Shown here: piece by piece, positions 1 through 9,914 of the stretch
Position numbering within the stretch: the first letter of the stretch is position 1
Layout of the letters: each line of letters opens with the position of its first letter
Source: Streptomyces clavuligerus
GTDB lineage: Bacteria > Actinomycetota > Actinomycetes > Streptomycetales > Streptomycetaceae
Length of the DNA stretch: 64,000 nucleotides
NCBI RefSeq assembly: GCF_005519465.1
Contig: NZ_CP027858.1
Coordinates: forward strand, 1,364,001 to 1,428,000
Reading direction: 5' to 3'
Notes under the pieces: model-generated
Databases searched by the model: none
Told to the model about the DNA's origin: nothing
Seen by the model: only the letters and a program-made list of their open reading frames with translations
Translations under genes and position numbers: made by a program

Positions 1-1135
1 AGGCGTGGCCCGAGACATGGACCTTGGCGTTGCCCTTGTGCACCACGTTGGCGCCCCAGCGGGTCAGCCCGTTGATCACCCGGTAGACCGCGTTCTCGTT
101 CCCTGGGATGAGGGACGAGGCCAGGATGACCGTGTCACCCGGGACGATGCGGATCTGGTGGTCGCGGTTGGCCATCCGGGAGAGCGCGGCCATCGGCTCG
201 CCCTGGGACCCCGTGCAGACGAGCACCACTTCGTGGTCCGGCAGGTCGTCGAGGGTCTTGACGTCCACGACGAGCCCGGCGGGGACCCGGAGGTAGCCGA
301 GGTCGCGGGCGATGCCCATGTTGCGGACCATGGAACGGCCGACGAAGGCCACCCGGCGTCCGTACTCATGAGCGGCGTCGAGGATCTGCTGGATGCGGTG
401 GACATGGCTCGCGAAGCTCGCCACGATGATCCGCTTCTGGGCGTTCGCGAAGACCTGGCGGAGCACGTTCGAGATATCGCGCTCCGGCGGGACGAAGCCG
501 GGGACCTCGGCATTGGTCGAGTCGGAGAGCAGCAGGTCGATGCCCTCCTCGCTGAGGCGGGCGAAGGCGTGGAGGTCGGTCAGCCGGCCGTCGAGCGGGA
601 GCTGGTCCATCTTGAAGTCGCCGGTGTGGACCGCCATGCCCGCGGGGGTGCGGATGGCGACGGCCAGGGCGTCCGGGATGGAGTGGTTGACCGCGATGAA
701 CTCGCAGTCGAAGGGGCCGATCCGCTCACGGTTCCCCTCCGCGACCTCCAGGGTGTACGGGCGGATGCGGTGCTCCTGGAGCTTCGCCTCGATGAGGGCG
801 AGCGTCAGCTTGGAGCCGATCAGCGGGATGTCGGGCTTCAGCCGGAGCAGATAGGGGACACCGCCGATGTGGTCCTCGTGACCGTGGGTGAGGACGATGC
901 CTTCGACATCGTCCAGCCGGTCCCGGATGGTGGTGAAGTCCGGAAGGATCAGGTCGATTCCGGGCTGCTCGTCCTCGGGGAAGAGGACTCCGCAGTCGAC
1001 GATGAGCAGACGGCCGTCGTATTCGAAGACCGTCATGTTTCGGCCGATCTCTCCGAGACCGCCGAGCGGGGTGACGCGCAGGCCGCCCTTGCGCAGCTTC
1101 GGCGGGGCGCCGAGTTCTGGATGCGGATGACTCAA
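1..1135 (-). CDS. rnj: Ribonuclease J, 3' end beyond window
   Basis: Metallo-beta-lactamase/beta-CASP ribonuclease that matures and degrades RNA with 5'-to-3' exonuclease and endonuclease activity. The visible 378 residues cover the lactamase core with the zinc motif HGHEDH at residues 84-89, the HTGDFK segment and the start of the beta-CASP domain (SDSTNAE); the family is about 560 residues, so the C-terminal third lies left of the window. I chose the TTG start at 1135 because a GAGGAGAG ribosome binding site lies 7-14 bases upstream; the next in-frame ATG would remove the conserved N-terminus. It lies 175 bp downstream of dapA in the same direction, with a 17-bp-arm hairpin directly before its ribosome binding site that may control it. 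Identity is very secure. Confidence 0.95.
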   Translation of the reverse strand, partial: MSHPHPELGAPPKLRKGGLRVTPLGGLGEIGRNMTVFEYDGRLLIVDCGVLFPEDEQPGIDLILPDFTTIRDRLDDVEGIVLTHGHEDHIGGVPYLLRLKPDIPLIGSKLTLALIEAKLQEHRIRPYTLEVAEGNRERIGPFDCEFIAVNHSIPDALAVAIRTPAGMAVHTGDFKMDQLPLDGRLTDLHAFARLSEEGIDLLLSDSTNAEVPGFVPPERDISNVLRQVFANAQKRIIVASFASHVHRIQQILDAAHEYGRRVAFVGRSMVRNMGIARDLGYLRVPAGLVVDVKTLDDLPDHEVVLVCTGSQGEPMAALSRMANRDHQIRIVPGDTVILASSLIPGNENAVYRVINGLTRWGANVVHKGNAKVHVSGHA

Positions 1136-1149
1136 AAGACTCTCCTCAC

Positions 1150-1188
1150 CACGTACGCCACGTGCCGCTGGGGCACGTGGCGTACGTG
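1150..1188 (-). promoter_or_regulatory. Perfect 17-bp stem-loop in the rnj leader
   Basis: Arms at 1150-1166 and 1172-1188 are exact reverse complements around a 5-nt loop. The stem ends one base before the rnj ribosome binding site (1142-1149), so in RNA it would sit against the site where the ribosome loads. It contains CACGTG in each arm. It could be a leader control element cut or bound by RNase J, or the terminator of dapA placed unusually close to the next gene; it has no following U-run, which speaks against simple intrinsic termination. Confidence 0.8.
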
Positions 1189-1310
1189 ACATTCGTGCAC
1201 TTGCTGGGGGGGTTCCCTGTCCGGCCGTCCTCCGGTGGACAGGGTCAGGTATTCAGTTCGCCGAACTTCCGATCGACTTTCAATTGTCTATTCAGTTGTG
1301 AAGTCTGTGG

Positions 1311-2210
1311 TCAGAGCTGCACTCCGCCTGCGGCGAGGTCGGCGCGGAGCCGGTCCGTCTCCTCGGGGGACAGCTCGGTCAGGGGCAGCCGGACGGGACC
1401 GGACGGCAGGCCCTGGAGGGCGAGGGCGGCCTTGGTCGTCATGACGCCCTGGGTGCGGAACATCCCGGTGTAGACGGGCAGCAGCCGCTGGTGGATCTCC
1501 GTGGCCTTGCGGACGTCGCCGCCGAGGTGGGCGTCGAGCAGGGCGCGCAGCTCCGGGGAGGCGACATGGCCGACGACGGAGACGAAGCCGACGGCGCCGA
1601 TGGAGAGCAGCGGGAGGTTGAGCATGTCGTCGCCGGAGTACCAGGCGAGGCCGCTGCGGGCGATGGCCCAGCCGGCCCGGCCGAGGTCGCCCTTGGCGTC
1701 CTTGTTGGCGACGATGCGGGGGTGCTCGGCGAGGCGGACGAGGGTTTCGGTGTCGATGGGGACACCGCTGCGGCCGGGGATGTCGTAGAGCATCACGGGC
1801 AGCCCGGTGGCGTCGGCGACGGCCGTGAAGTGGCGGCGCAGGCCCTCTTGCGGGGGCTTGTTGTAGTACGGGGTGACGACGAGCAGGCCGTGCGCGCCAG
1901 CGCGTTCGGCGGCGCGGGCCAGCTCGATGCTGTGGCGGGTGTCGTTGGTCCCGACGCCGGCGACGATATGGGCCCGGTCTCCGACGGCCTCCAGGACGGC
2001 CCGGACGAGCCGGTCTTTCTCCGCGTCGCTGGTGGTCGGGGACTCGCCGGTGGTGCCGTTGACGATCAGGCCGTCGTTTCCGGCGTCGACGAGGTGGGTG
2101 GCGAGGCGCTGCGCGCCGTCGAGATCAAGCGCGCCGTCCGCCGTGAAGGGGGTGACCATCGCGGTGAGAAGCCGCCCGAACGGGGTCTGCGGGGTGGAGA
2201 TCGGAGCCAT
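1311..2210 (-). CDS. dapA: 4-hydroxy-tetrahydrodipicolinate synthase
   Basis: Condenses pyruvate with aspartate semialdehyde in the first committed step of lysine and diaminopimelate synthesis; cytosolic tetramer. The 299-residue protein has the usual family length, the GTTGE pyruvate-binding motif at 52-56, the catalytic tyrosine in YDIPGRSG (Y142), and the Schiff-base lysine K170 in ANKDAKGD. The ATG at 2210 has no good ribosome binding site, but no later start keeps the beta-barrel intact. dapB lies 2.6 kb away, with thyX between. Streptomyces usually carry more than one dapA, so this may not be the only copy. A promoter and a leader stem-loop lie upstream. Confidence 0.95.
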   Translation of the reverse strand: MAPISTPQTPFGRLLTAMVTPFTADGALDLDGAQRLATHLVDAGNDGLIVNGTTGESPTTSDAEKDRLVRAVLEAVGDRAHIVAGVGTNDTRHSIELARAAERAGAHGLLVVTPYYNKPPQEGLRRHFTAVADATGLPVMLYDIPGRSGVPIDTETLVRLAEHPRIVANKDAKGDLGRAGWAIARSGLAWYSGDDMLNLPLLSIGAVGFVSVVGHVASPELRALLDAHLGGDVRKATEIHQRLLPVYTGMFRTQGVMTTKAALALQGLPSGPVRLPLTELSPEETDRLRADLAAGGVQL

Positions 2211-2291
2211 GGGTTACACGCTACTCGTTGCTCAGCACGCTGTGCCCCCTCCCGGACGTGACGTACGTCGTGGGATGAGCGGGATGCGGAG

Positions 2292-2329
2292 CCCGGCACT
2301 GCCTGCTCGGGGGTTCAAGCAGTGCCGGG
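2292..2329 (-). terminator. Hairpin between thyX and dapA
   Basis: Arms 2292-2302 and 2319-2329 form a perfect 11-bp GC-rich stem with a 16-nt loop. It is about 100 bp past the thyX stop and could end thyX transcripts. If the promoter at 2341-2370 is real, the same hairpin would instead be the very 5' end of the dapA leader RNA, protecting it from 5' exonuclease. The sequence alone does not separate these roles. Confidence 0.65.
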
Positions 2330-2340
2330 TCCGTCTGATC

Positions 2341-2370
2341 AGCCTAGATGAACTTCATGAAATACCGCAA
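2341..2370 (-). promoter_or_regulatory. Candidate dapA promoter (vegetative sigma type)
   Basis: On the minus strand TTGCGG (2365-2370) and TAGGCT (2341-2346) are separated by 18 bp, close to the HrdB-type pattern TTGACN-17/18-TAGRNT, in the most AT-rich stretch of this gap. It would start RNA near 2334, about 125 nt before dapA. Prediction by eye only. Confidence 0.45.
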
Positions 2371-2426
2371 TGCGGACACTTATCGTGCAATTCCACCCTT
2401 TGCTACGAGAAGGCCGCCGGGCAGCG

Positions 2427-3167
2427 TCAGGGGGCGATACGGCCGTTCGCGTTGAACGCGGCGTAGGTGAGCGGCATGAGCCGGGCCCACTCCCGCTCCA
2501 TCTTCTCCCCGACCATCTCGATCTCCCGCTGCGGGAAGGACGGCACCTTGGCCTGCTCGTGCTGGGTGCGCAGGCCGAGGAAGTGCATCAGCGAGCGGGC
2601 GTTGCAGGTCGCGTACATGGAGGAGAAGAGTCCGACGGGAAGGACCGAGCGGGCCACCTCGCGGGCGATGCCCGCGGCCAGCATCTCCTGGTAGGTCTCG
2701 TACGAGCGCCGATAGGAGTCGATCATGGCGTCGGAGACGACCTTGTGCTGCTCCGGGCTGCCGTCGACGAAGACGTACTTGCCGGGGCGGCCCTCCTGGA
2801 CCAGCTTGCGGTCCTGGCCGGGAACGTAGAACACCGGTTCGAGCTCCCGGTAGCGGCCCGACTCCTCGTTGTAGGACCAGCCCACGCGGTGCCGCATGAA
2901 CTCACGGAAGACAAGGATCGGGGCGCTGATGAAGAACGTCATCGAGTTGTGCTCGAAGGGGCTGCCGTGGCGGTCCCGCATCAGATAGTTGATCAGGCCC
3001 TTGGAGCGCTCGGGGTCCTTCTGGAGCTCTTCGAGGGACTGCTCACCCGCGGTGGAGACCCGGGCCGCCCACAGCACGTCGCTGTCCGCCGCGGTGTGCT
3101 TCACCAGCTCGACGGTGACATCGCTGCGGAAACTGGGCGTCACGGTCTGGGCGGGGGTGTCGGTCAC
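2427..3167 (-). CDS. thyX: Flavin-dependent thymidylate synthase
   Basis: Makes dTMP from dUMP using methylene-tetrahydrofolate with FAD and NADPH as reductant; homotetramer in the cytosol. The 246 residues match the family length. The ThyX signature begins at RHR (92-94) and continues through SYNEESGRYRE; the spacing from RHR to the following conserved serine is eight residues, against seven in the commonly quoted motif RHRx7S. The GTG start at 3167 is preceded by AAGGA eight bases upstream; the longer open frame further upstream has no coding look. It lies upstream of dapA in the same direction and diverges from the small membrane protein gene at 3365. Confidence 0.95.
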   Translation of the reverse strand: MTDTPAQTVTPSFRSDVTVELVKHTAADSDVLWAARVSTAGEQSLEELQKDPERSKGLINYLMRDRHGSPFEHNSMTFFISAPILVFREFMRHRVGWSYNEESGRYRELEPVFYVPGQDRKLVQEGRPGKYVFVDGSPEQHKVVSDAMIDSYRRSYETYQEMLAAGIAREVARSVLPVGLFSSMYATCNARSLMHFLGLRTQHEQAKVPSFPQREIEMVGEKMEREWARLMPLTYAAFNANGRIAP

Positions 3168-3364
3168 CGGGTGGGTCCTTCCAACGGCTGAGCGGGCGCG
3201 GACCACTCTAGTCCACCCCTCAGGTCTGCTCCCCTTCCTCCCTGACCCTCCCCTCTCGGCCATTTCTGTCCTGTTTCGACTGGTTCCACGGAATGCGGCA
3301 CCAAAACAGCCTTCCGTGCGTCTGTACGAGTAACGAAGTCCCGCATCCGAAGGAGAGTGCCCCG

Positions 3365-3610
3365 ATGTCCCGCCGGCGAGAAGCCGTTCCGTTCGCGTTC
3401 GTCGCTCACGCGGAGGCCGACAGCTTCGACAGCAATGTCGCCCCGCCGCCACGGGTGCGGGCGACGCCGTCCCAGCTCGCCGCCCGTACGCTGGTCGGCC
3501 TCACCGTCACCGCGGGGCTGGTCGGGGCGCTGCTGTTCGGGCTGCCCGCCATGGAGTCCGGCCAGGCGCCGGACCGGGGTGGCCAGTCCGAGGCGACCGA
3601 GCGTCGCTGA
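3365..3610 (+). CDS. Small single-pass membrane protein
   Basis: 81-residue protein with a charged, Arg/Asp-rich N-terminal half (about residues 1-38), one hydrophobic segment at about 40-62 (TLVGLTVTAGLVGALLFGLP) and a short polar tail. ATG 3365 has GAAGGAGAG upstream. I do not recognise a characterised family; proteins of this form next to thyX are annotated in Streptomyces only as hypothetical membrane proteins. It diverges from thyX across a 197-bp gap, and the next plus-strand gene begins 98 bp later. Function unknown. Confidence 0.75.
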   Translation: MSRRREAVPFAFVAHAEADSFDSNVAPPPRVRATPSQLAARTLVGLTVTAGLVGALLFGLPAMESGQAPDRGGQSEATERR

Positions 3611-3708
3611 ACTCGTACGGCCCCCCTGGGGTGGTCGCCCGATATATGCATCGGTAGCCTCACCCGTCACAGCAACCGATCGAGTGTGCTGGTGAGTGAG
3701 GATCAGTC

Positions 3709-4278
3709 GTGCCCCTGCCCTTTCTGACGGCCGACCGTACGTTTGACGCGGACGACGCGAACGACACGAACACAGACGGCGTCGCCCTGCCCTTCGACGA
3801 CCACGACCAGTGGCGCCGTCCGTACCGCCCGGGTCCCTGGCGGGTGGGGGCGAGCGCGGTCCTGCTGCTGCTCGCCTCGTTCGTCCTGCTCGCCGCGGTG
3901 ATCACCGCTGTCGCCGGGGCGTTCTCGGGGGCCGTGGTCTGCGCGGTCTTCGCCCTGACCCTGATCGCCCTCGCCCTGCGGCTGCTGCGGGCGGGCGTCT
4001 GGGTGAGCCGCCACGGTCTGCGCCGGGTCGCGCTGCTCTCCACGTCGACGGTGCCCTGGGGCCGGATCTCCGCCGTGCGGACCGCTCAGCAGCCGGTGCG
4101 GTGGCTGGGGCTGCCGCGTACGGTGCAGGGCCAGGCGCTGCTGCTCGTACGGCAGGGCAAGAGCGAGCCGCTGCCGCTGCTGACCGACCACAACGGGGAC
4201 TTCCTGGGCCGGGTGGAAGCCTTCGACCGGGCCACGGACACCCTGGAGGCATGGGCCTCGGAGTACCGGACCCCCTGA
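3709..4278 (+). CDS. Membrane protein with PH-like domain
   Basis: 189 residues: an acidic N-terminus (1-30), two adjacent membrane helices at about 44-66 and 68-90, then a cytosolic domain with the pattern GVWVSRHGLRRVALLSTSTVPWGRIS that is typical of bacterial PH-like (bPH) membrane proteins. The GTG at 3709 follows a GAGTGAGGATC ribosome binding site. It ends face to face with the TPR gene, with a strong shared hairpin between them. The role is unknown; the family is widespread in actinobacteria and usually annotated as a PH-domain or hypothetical membrane protein. Confidence 0.8.
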   Translation: MPLPFLTADRTFDADDANDTNTDGVALPFDDHDQWRRPYRPGPWRVGASAVLLLLASFVLLAAVITAVAGAFSGAVVCAVFALTLIALALRLLRAGVWVSRHGLRRVALLSTSTVPWGRISAVRTAQQPVRWLGLPRTVQGQALLLVRQGKSEPLPLLTDHNGDFLGRVEAFDRATDTLEAWASEYRTP

Positions 4279-4312
4279 CCCTTCCCGGCCGGACCGGCCG
4301 CCCGCGGCGACA

Positions 4313-4361
4313 CCCCCGGTCCCGGGCCTTCGTACCTCGTGTACGGGCCCGGGACCGGGGG
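4313..4361. terminator. Bidirectional terminator hairpin
   Basis: Perfect 16-bp arms (4313-4328 and 4346-4361) around a 17-nt loop, placed between two convergent genes (stop at 4278 on plus, stop at 4370 on minus). No U-run is needed in Streptomyces terminators of this form. Confidence 0.85.
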
Positions 4362-4369
4362 CGTCGTCG

Positions 4370-4813
4370 TCAGCGGGCGCTCTCGCGGAGAGTGATCGCG
4401 CGCTGCATCGCCTTGCGGGCCCTGGGGGTGTCGCGGGCGTCGTGGTAGGCGACCGCCAGCCGGAACCAGCAGCGCCAGTCGTCCGGCGACCGCTCGGTCT
4501 CGGCGCGCCGCAGGGCGAAGACCCGGTCGGCGGCGTCCCGGTCGATCCGTCCGCCGGGGGTGCGGGCGAGATCGTCGACCGGCAGCCCGCCCTCGGCCTC
4601 CAGCTCGGCGGCGAGCCGGTTGGCCCTGGTGACGAACTGGGTGTTCTTCCAGAGGAACCAGATACCGATGACCGGCAGGATCAGCACCGCGACACCGAAG
4701 GTGACCGTGAGCGGGGTGGCCTGCTGGAGGAGCATCACACCACGGCTGCCGACCAGGACGAAGTAGACGACGAGGACGGCGGCCGTGATCAGATAGGTGA
4801 TTTTCGCGCGCAT
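4370..4813 (-). CDS. Membrane protein with C-terminal TPR-like helices
   Basis: 147 residues: two membrane helices at about 6-25 and 34-55, a coiled stretch (TRANRLAAELEAEGG), then a helical repeat tail in which FRLAVAYHDARDTPRARKAM has the TPR A/B-helix pattern. ATG 4813 is only 4 bp after the dapB stop, so the two are cotranscribed and probably translationally coupled. The longer open frame upstream of this ATG is the dapB region in another frame. The function is not known; a scaffold role is the usual inference for a single TPR unit. Confidence 0.85.
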   Translation of the reverse strand: MRAKITYLITAAVLVVYFVLVGSRGVMLLQQATPLTVTFGVAVLILPVIGIWFLWKNTQFVTRANRLAAELEAEGGLPVDDLARTPGGRIDRDAADRVFALRRAETERSPDDWRCWFRLAVAYHDARDTPRARKAMQRAITLRESAR

Positions 4814-4817
4814 GCGA

Positions 4818-5612
<795 letters not shown>

Positions 5613-5662
5613 TCACGGTGCTCAGTGCCTGTCGGGAACTCTCAGGAGGGACGCCCGGGACG

Positions 5663-7042
5663 TCAGGAGACCGTCTCGTGCAGCCGTTCCGCCTGGCGGT
5701 CCTTGAGCGGGCCGATCACCGCGAGCGAGGGTCGGCGGCCGAGGACTTCCGCCGCGACCTCCCGTACCTCGTCGGGGGTGACGGCCGCTATCCGGGTCAG
5801 CATGTCGTCCACGGACATCTGCGCGCCCCAGCACAGCTCGCTCTTGCCGATACGGTTCATCAGCGCGCCGGTGTCCTCCAGGCCGAGCACCGTGGAGCCC
5901 GAGAGCTGTCCGATGGCGCGGCCGATCTCGTCGTCGTCGAGACCGTGGGAGGCGACGCGGTCCAGTTCGTCCCGGCAGATCTTGAGCACATCGTGGACCT
6001 GGCTGGGACGGCAGCCCGCGTAGACGCCGAAGAGTCCGCAGTCGGCGAAGCCCGAGGTGTACGAGTACACGCTGTAGGCCAGCCCGCGCTTCTCGCGGAC
6101 CTCCTGGAAGAGCCGGGAGGACATGCCCCCGCCGAGCGCGGTGTTCAGCACGCCGAGCGCCCAGCGGCGGTCGTCGGTGCGGGCGAGGCCCGGCATGCCG
6201 AGGACCACATGGGCCTGCTCGGTCCTGCGGTCGATCAGCTCGACCCGGCCCGCGGTGCGCACGGCGCGCTGCCCGTCGCGGGGCGCCAGCGGGACGGCGT
6301 CGACGCGGTCGAGGGCACCGGCCCGCTCGAAGGCGCGGCGGACCTGGCGGACGACGGTCGCGTGGTCCACGTTGCCCGCCGCGGCCACGACCAGATGGGT
6401 CGGGTCGTAGTGCTTGCGGTAGAAGCGGCGGACGCGATCGGCGGTGAGGGCGTTGACCGTGTCGACGGTGCCGAGGACCGGCCGGCCCAGCGGGGTGTCG
6501 CCGAACATGGTGTGCGCGAACAGGTCGTGCACACAGTCACCGGGGTCGTCCTCGGTCATGGCGATCTCTTCGAGGATCACCCCGCGCTCGGCGTCCACGT
6601 CCTCCTGGAGGATCAGCGAACCGGTGAGCATGTCGCAGACCACGTCGATCGCCAGCGGCAGATCGGTGTCGAGCACCCGGGCGTAGTAGCACGTGTACTC
6701 CTTCGCCGTGAAGGCGTTCATCTCCCCGCCGACCGCGTCGATCGCGGAGGAGATGTCGAGGGCCGAGCGGCGCTCGGTGCCCTTGAAGAGGAGGTGCTCC
6801 AGATAGTGCGTGGCGCCGTTGAGGGACGGCGTCTCGTCCCGGGAGCCGACGTGGGCCCAGATGCCGAAGGTGGCGGAGCGTACGGACGGCAGGGTCTCGG
6901 TGACCACCCGCAGCCCACCGGGGAGGGTGGTGCGGCGGACGGTACCGATGCCGTCCTCGCCCTTGAGAAGGGTTTGGGTACGGGCGACGGCCCGCGCCTG
7001 GGAAGAGGCGCGGGCCGTCGCACGGGAACTACGCGACGTCAC
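5663..7042 (-). CDS. M16-family zinc metallopeptidase
   Basis: Insulinase/processing-peptidase-like enzyme of 459 residues with both M16 lobes. The inverted zinc motif HYLEH is at 79-83 and the distal glutamate lies in [11 protein letters not shown]; the second lobe has the [24 protein letters not shown] stretch typical of the inactive half, so one chain provides a full half-barrel that must dimerise. The GTG start at 7042 overlaps the pnp stop by 4 bases (GTGA), indicating translational coupling. Position directly after pnp and before dapB is conserved in actinobacteria; the physiological substrate is not known. Confidence 0.93.
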   Translation of the reverse strand: MTSRSSRATARASSQARAVARTQTLLKGEDGIGTVRRTTLPGGLRVVTETLPSVRSATFGIWAHVGSRDETPSLNGATHYLEHLLFKGTERRSALDISSAIDAVGGEMNAFTAKEYTCYYARVLDTDLPLAIDVVCDMLTGSLILQEDVDAERGVILEEIAMTEDDPGDCVHDLFAHTMFGDTPLGRPVLGTVDTVNALTADRVRRFYRKHYDPTHLVVAAAGNVDHATVVRQVRRAFERAGALDRVDAVPLAPRDGQRAVRTAGRVELIDRRTEQAHVVLGMPGLARTDDRRWALGVLNTALGGGMSSRLFQEVREKRGLAYSVYSYTSGFADCGLFGVYAGCRPSQVHDVLKICRDELDRVASHGLDDDEIGRAIGQLSGSTVLGLEDTGALMNRIGKSELCWGAQMSVDDMLTRIAAVTPDEVREVAAEVLGRRPSLAVIGPLKDRQAERLHETVS

Positions 7043-9258
7043 TTGTCGGTGTCGTCCTTCTTGTCGGCATCGGCGTCCTCGCCCTCGACCACGGGGATCA
7101 GGGAGAGCTTGCCGCGGGAGTCGATCTCGGCGATCTCGACCTGGACCTTGGCGCCCACACCGAGCACGTCCTCGACGTTCTCCACCCGCTTGCCACCGGC
7201 CAGCTTGCGGATCTGCGAGATGTGCAGCAGACCGTCCTTGCCCGGGAGCAGGGAGACGAACGCGCCGAACGTGGTGGTCTTGACGACCGTGCCCAGGTAG
7301 CGCTCGCCGACCTCCGGCATCGTCGGGTTGGCGATGCCGTTGATCGTGGCGCGGGCGGCCTCGGCGGCCGGTCCGTCGGCGGCACCGATGTAGATCGTGC
7401 CGTCGTCCTCGATCGTGATCTCGGCGCCGGTGTCCTCCTGGATCTGGTTGATCATCTTGCCCTTGGGGCCGATGACCTCACCGATCTTGTCCACGGGGAT
7501 CTTGACGGTGATGATCCGCGGGGCGTTCGGGGACATCTCGTCCGGCGTATCGATCGCTTCCATCATCACGTCGAGGATGTGGAGGCGGGCGTCGCGGGCC
7601 TGCTTGAGGGCCGCGGCCAGGACGGAGGCCGGGATGCCGTCCAGCTTGGTGTCGAGCTGGAGGGCGGTCACGAACTCCTTGGTACCGGCGACCTTGAAGT
7701 CCATGTCGCCGAAGGCGTCCTCCGCACCGAGGATGTCGGTGAGGGCGACGTAGTGCGTCTTGCCGTCGATCTCCTGGGAGATCAGCCCCATGGCGATACC
7801 GGCGACGGGGGCCTTCAGCGGCACACCGGCGTTCAGCAGCGACATGGTGGAGGCGCAGACCGAGCCCATGGAGGTGGAGCCGTTGGAGCCCAGCGCCTCG
7901 GAGACCTGGCGGATCGCGTAGGGGAACTCCTCGCGCGACGGCAGCACCGGCACGATGGCGCGCTCGGCGAGGGCGCCGTGGCCGATCTCACGGCGCTTGG
8001 GGGAGCCGACGCGGCCCGTCTCACCGACGGAGTACGGCGGGAAGTTGTAGTTGTGCATGTAGCGCTTGCGCGTCACCGGGGAGAGGGTGTCGAGCTGCTG
8101 CTCCATGCGGAGCATGTTGAGGGTGGTGACGCCCAGGATCTGGGTCTCGCCACGCTCGAACAGCGCGGAGCCGTGCACCCGCGGGATCGCCTCGACCTCG
8201 GCGGCCAGCGTACGGATGTCCGTGACGCCGCGGCCGTCGATGCGGACCTTGTCCTTGATGACGCGCTCGCGCACCAGGGCCTTGGTCAGCGAGCGGTAGG
8301 CGGCGGAGATCTCCTTCTCGCGGCCCTCGAAGGCCGGGAGCAGCTTCTCGGCGGCCAGCTCCTTGACGCGGTCCAGCTCGGTCTCGCGGTCCTGCTTGCC
8401 CGCGATGGTGAGGGCCTGCGCCAGCTCGCCCTTGACGGCGGCGGTCAGGGCCTCGTACACGTCGTCCTGGTACTCCAGGAAGACCGGGAACTCGCCCTCG
8501 GGCTTGGCGGCCTTGGCGGCGAGGTCGGACTGGGCCTTGCAGAGCACCTTGATGAAGGGCTTCGCGGCTTCCAGACCGGCGGCGACGACCTCCTCGGTGG
8601 GGGCCTCGGCGCCGTCCTTGACCAGCTGGACGGTCTTCTCGGTGGCCTCCGCCTCGACCATCATGATCGCGACGTCGCCGTCCTCCAGGACACGGCCGGC
8701 GACGACCATGTCGAAGACGGCGTCCTCCAGCTCGGTGTGGGTCGGGAAGGCGACCCACTGGCCCTTGATCAGGGCCACCCGGGTGCCGCCGATCGGGCCG
8801 GAGAAGGGCAGGCCCGCGAGCTGGGTGGAGCAGGAGGCGGCGTTGATGGCGACCACGTCGTACAGGTGGTCGGGGTTGAGCGCCATGATCGTCTCGACGA
8901 TCTGGATCTCGTTGCGCAGGCCCTTCTTGAACGAGGGGCGCAGCGGCCGGTCGATCAGCCGGCAGGTGAGGATGGCGTCCTCGGAGGGACGGCCCTCACG
9001 GCGGAAGAAGGAGCCGGGGATCTTCCCGGCGGCGTACATCCGCTCCTCGACGTCGACCGTGAGGGGGAAGAAGTCCAGCTGGTCCTTGGGCTTCTTGGAG
9101 GCGGTGGTGGCCGACAGCACCATGGTGTCGTCGTCCAGGTAGGCCACGGCGGAACCGGCGGCCTGCTTGGCGAGGCGGCCCGTCTCGAAGCGGATGGTGC
9201 GGGTGCCGAAGGAGCCGTTGTCAATGACGGCCTCGGCGTAGTGGGTCTCGTTCTCCAC
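7039..9258 (-). CDS. pnp: Polynucleotide phosphorylase
   Basis: 3'-to-5' phosphorolytic exoribonuclease and, in Streptomyces, the main RNA 3'-tailing polymerase (also called guanosine pentaphosphate synthetase). 739 residues: two RNase PH cores separated by an all-helical linker, then a KH domain ([15 protein letters not shown]) and an S1 domain near the C-terminus with an acidic tail. The GTG start at 9258 follows CGGAGAAAA. It is downstream of rpsO across a 365-bp gap with two hairpins. A 679-residue plus-strand frame opposite it is a shadow of GC-rich coding sequence. Confidence 0.97.
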   Translation of the reverse strand: MENETHYAEAVIDNGSFGTRTIRFETGRLAKQAAGSAVAYLDDDTMVLSATTASKKPKDQLDFFPLTVDVEERMYAAGKIPGSFFRREGRPSEDAILTCRLIDRPLRPSFKKGLRNEIQIVETIMALNPDHLYDVVAINAASCSTQLAGLPFSGPIGGTRVALIKGQWVAFPTHTELEDAVFDMVVAGRVLEDGDVAIMMVEAEATEKTVQLVKDGAEAPTEEVVAAGLEAAKPFIKVLCKAQSDLAAKAAKPEGEFPVFLEYQDDVYEALTAAVKGELAQALTIAGKQDRETELDRVKELAAEKLLPAFEGREKEISAAYRSLTKALVRERVIKDKVRIDGRGVTDIRTLAAEVEAIPRVHGSALFERGETQILGVTTLNMLRMEQQLDTLSPVTRKRYMHNYNFPPYSVGETGRVGSPKRREIGHGALAERAIVPVLPSREEFPYAIRQVSEALGSNGSTSMGSVCASTMSLLNAGVPLKAPVAGIAMGLISQEIDGKTHYVALTDILGAEDAFGDMDFKVAGTKEFVTALQLDTKLDGIPASVLAAALKQARDARLHILDVMMEAIDTPDEMSPNAPRIITVKIPVDKIGEVIGPKGKMINQIQEDTGAEITIEDDGTIYIGAADGPAAEAARATINGIANPTMPEVGERYLGTVVKTTTFGAFVSLLPGKDGLLHISQIRKLAGGKRVENVEDVLGVGAKVQVEIAEIDSRGKLSLIPVVEGEDADADKKDDTDK

Positions 9259-9550
9259 TAGCGTTTTCTCCGTTACGTTGCGTCTTTATGTCCCCGGCGC
9301 CCGTGTGGCGGGGGACCGGCGGAGAAGCTCTCGAACTGGGCCGGTCTTCGATCGAAGCACCCGGGGCTGTGCACTCCGGGGGCCACTACCGAGGACCGGC
9401 GGTGAGTCGGCTTCTCGGGTCAGGTCTGTCGTTTTGCGGTGGTGCGTTGTGCGACCAGACTAAATGGCGTCCGGCCGCCCGCGCACGTACAGCGGGTCAG
9501 GCGCGTACAGCGGGTACGTCCTGACGGGCGTCCCACCGGCCCGTCACCCG

Positions 9551-9575
9551 GTTGCCGCCCCGCAGTGGCGGCAAC
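9551..9575 (-). promoter_or_regulatory. rpsO-pnp intergenic stem-loop
   Basis: Arms 9551-9559 and 9567-9575 are perfect 9-bp complements with a 7-nt loop. Together with the hairpin at 9582-9611 it makes a pair of adjacent stems in the rpsO-pnp readthrough RNA. The S. coelicolor rpsO-pnp intergenic hairpin is known as an RNase III processing site, and this is the matching place. Confidence 0.7.
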
Positions 9576-9581
9576 AGCAAA

Positions 9582-9611
9582 GGAGCGGTCCCCGGGGGTG
9601 GGAACCGCTCC
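9582..9611 (-). terminator. rpsO terminator / processing hairpin
   Basis: Arms 9582-9593 and 9600-9611 pair over 12 bp (one G-U) around a 6-nt loop, 12 bp past the rpsO stop, and are followed on the minus strand by TTTGCTG. Likely a leaky terminator allowing pnp cotranscription. Confidence 0.8.
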
Positions 9612-9623
9612 CTTCACGGCGTC

Positions 9624-9914
9624 TTACTTGGCGCCGCCGGCCGCACCGCGGCGGATGCCGAGGCGGTCGACCAGCGCACGGAAGCGCTGGATGTCCTTCT
9701 TGGCCAGGTACTGCAGCAGGCGGCGGCGCTGGCCGACCAGGATCAGCAGACCACGGCGGGAGTGGTGGTCGTGCTTGTGGGTCTTGAGGTGCTCGGTCAG
9801 GTCCGAGATGCGGCGGGAGAGCATCGCGACCTGGACCTCGGGGGAGCCGGTGTCGCCCTCCTTGGTGCCGAACTCGGCCATGATCTGCTTCTTGGTGGCG
9901 GCGTCGAGAGACAC
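9624..9914 (-). CDS. rpsO: 30S ribosomal protein S15
   Basis: 96-residue S15, a primary 16S rRNA binding protein of the central domain. The conserved segments [31 protein letters not shown] and RRRLLQYL are all present. GTG at 9914 is preceded by AGAGGAG with normal spacing. S15 of several bacteria represses its own translation by binding its leader, and here a 236-bp non-coding leader region contains a small hairpin. First gene of the pnp run. Confidence 0.97.
   Translation of the reverse strand: MSLDAATKKQIMAEFGTKEGDTGSPEVQVAMLSRRISDLTEHLKTHKHDHHSRRGLLILVGQRRRLLQYLAKKDIQRFRALVDRLGIRRGAAGGAK

Noticed and set aside
5..1189. 394-residue open frame on the plus strand opposite rnj
   Set aside because: Exact antisense of RNase J; GC-rich genes leave such frames. 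No ribosome binding site or family similarity.
3168..3452. N-terminal extension of thyX to 341 residues
   Set aside because: The extension has no coding bias or family match; GTG 3167 has a good ribosome binding site and gives the usual length.
7222..9261. 679-residue plus-strand frame opposite pnp
   Set aside because: Composition typical of antisense (Gly/Asp/Arg/Leu rich, periodic), wholly inside the certain pnp gene.
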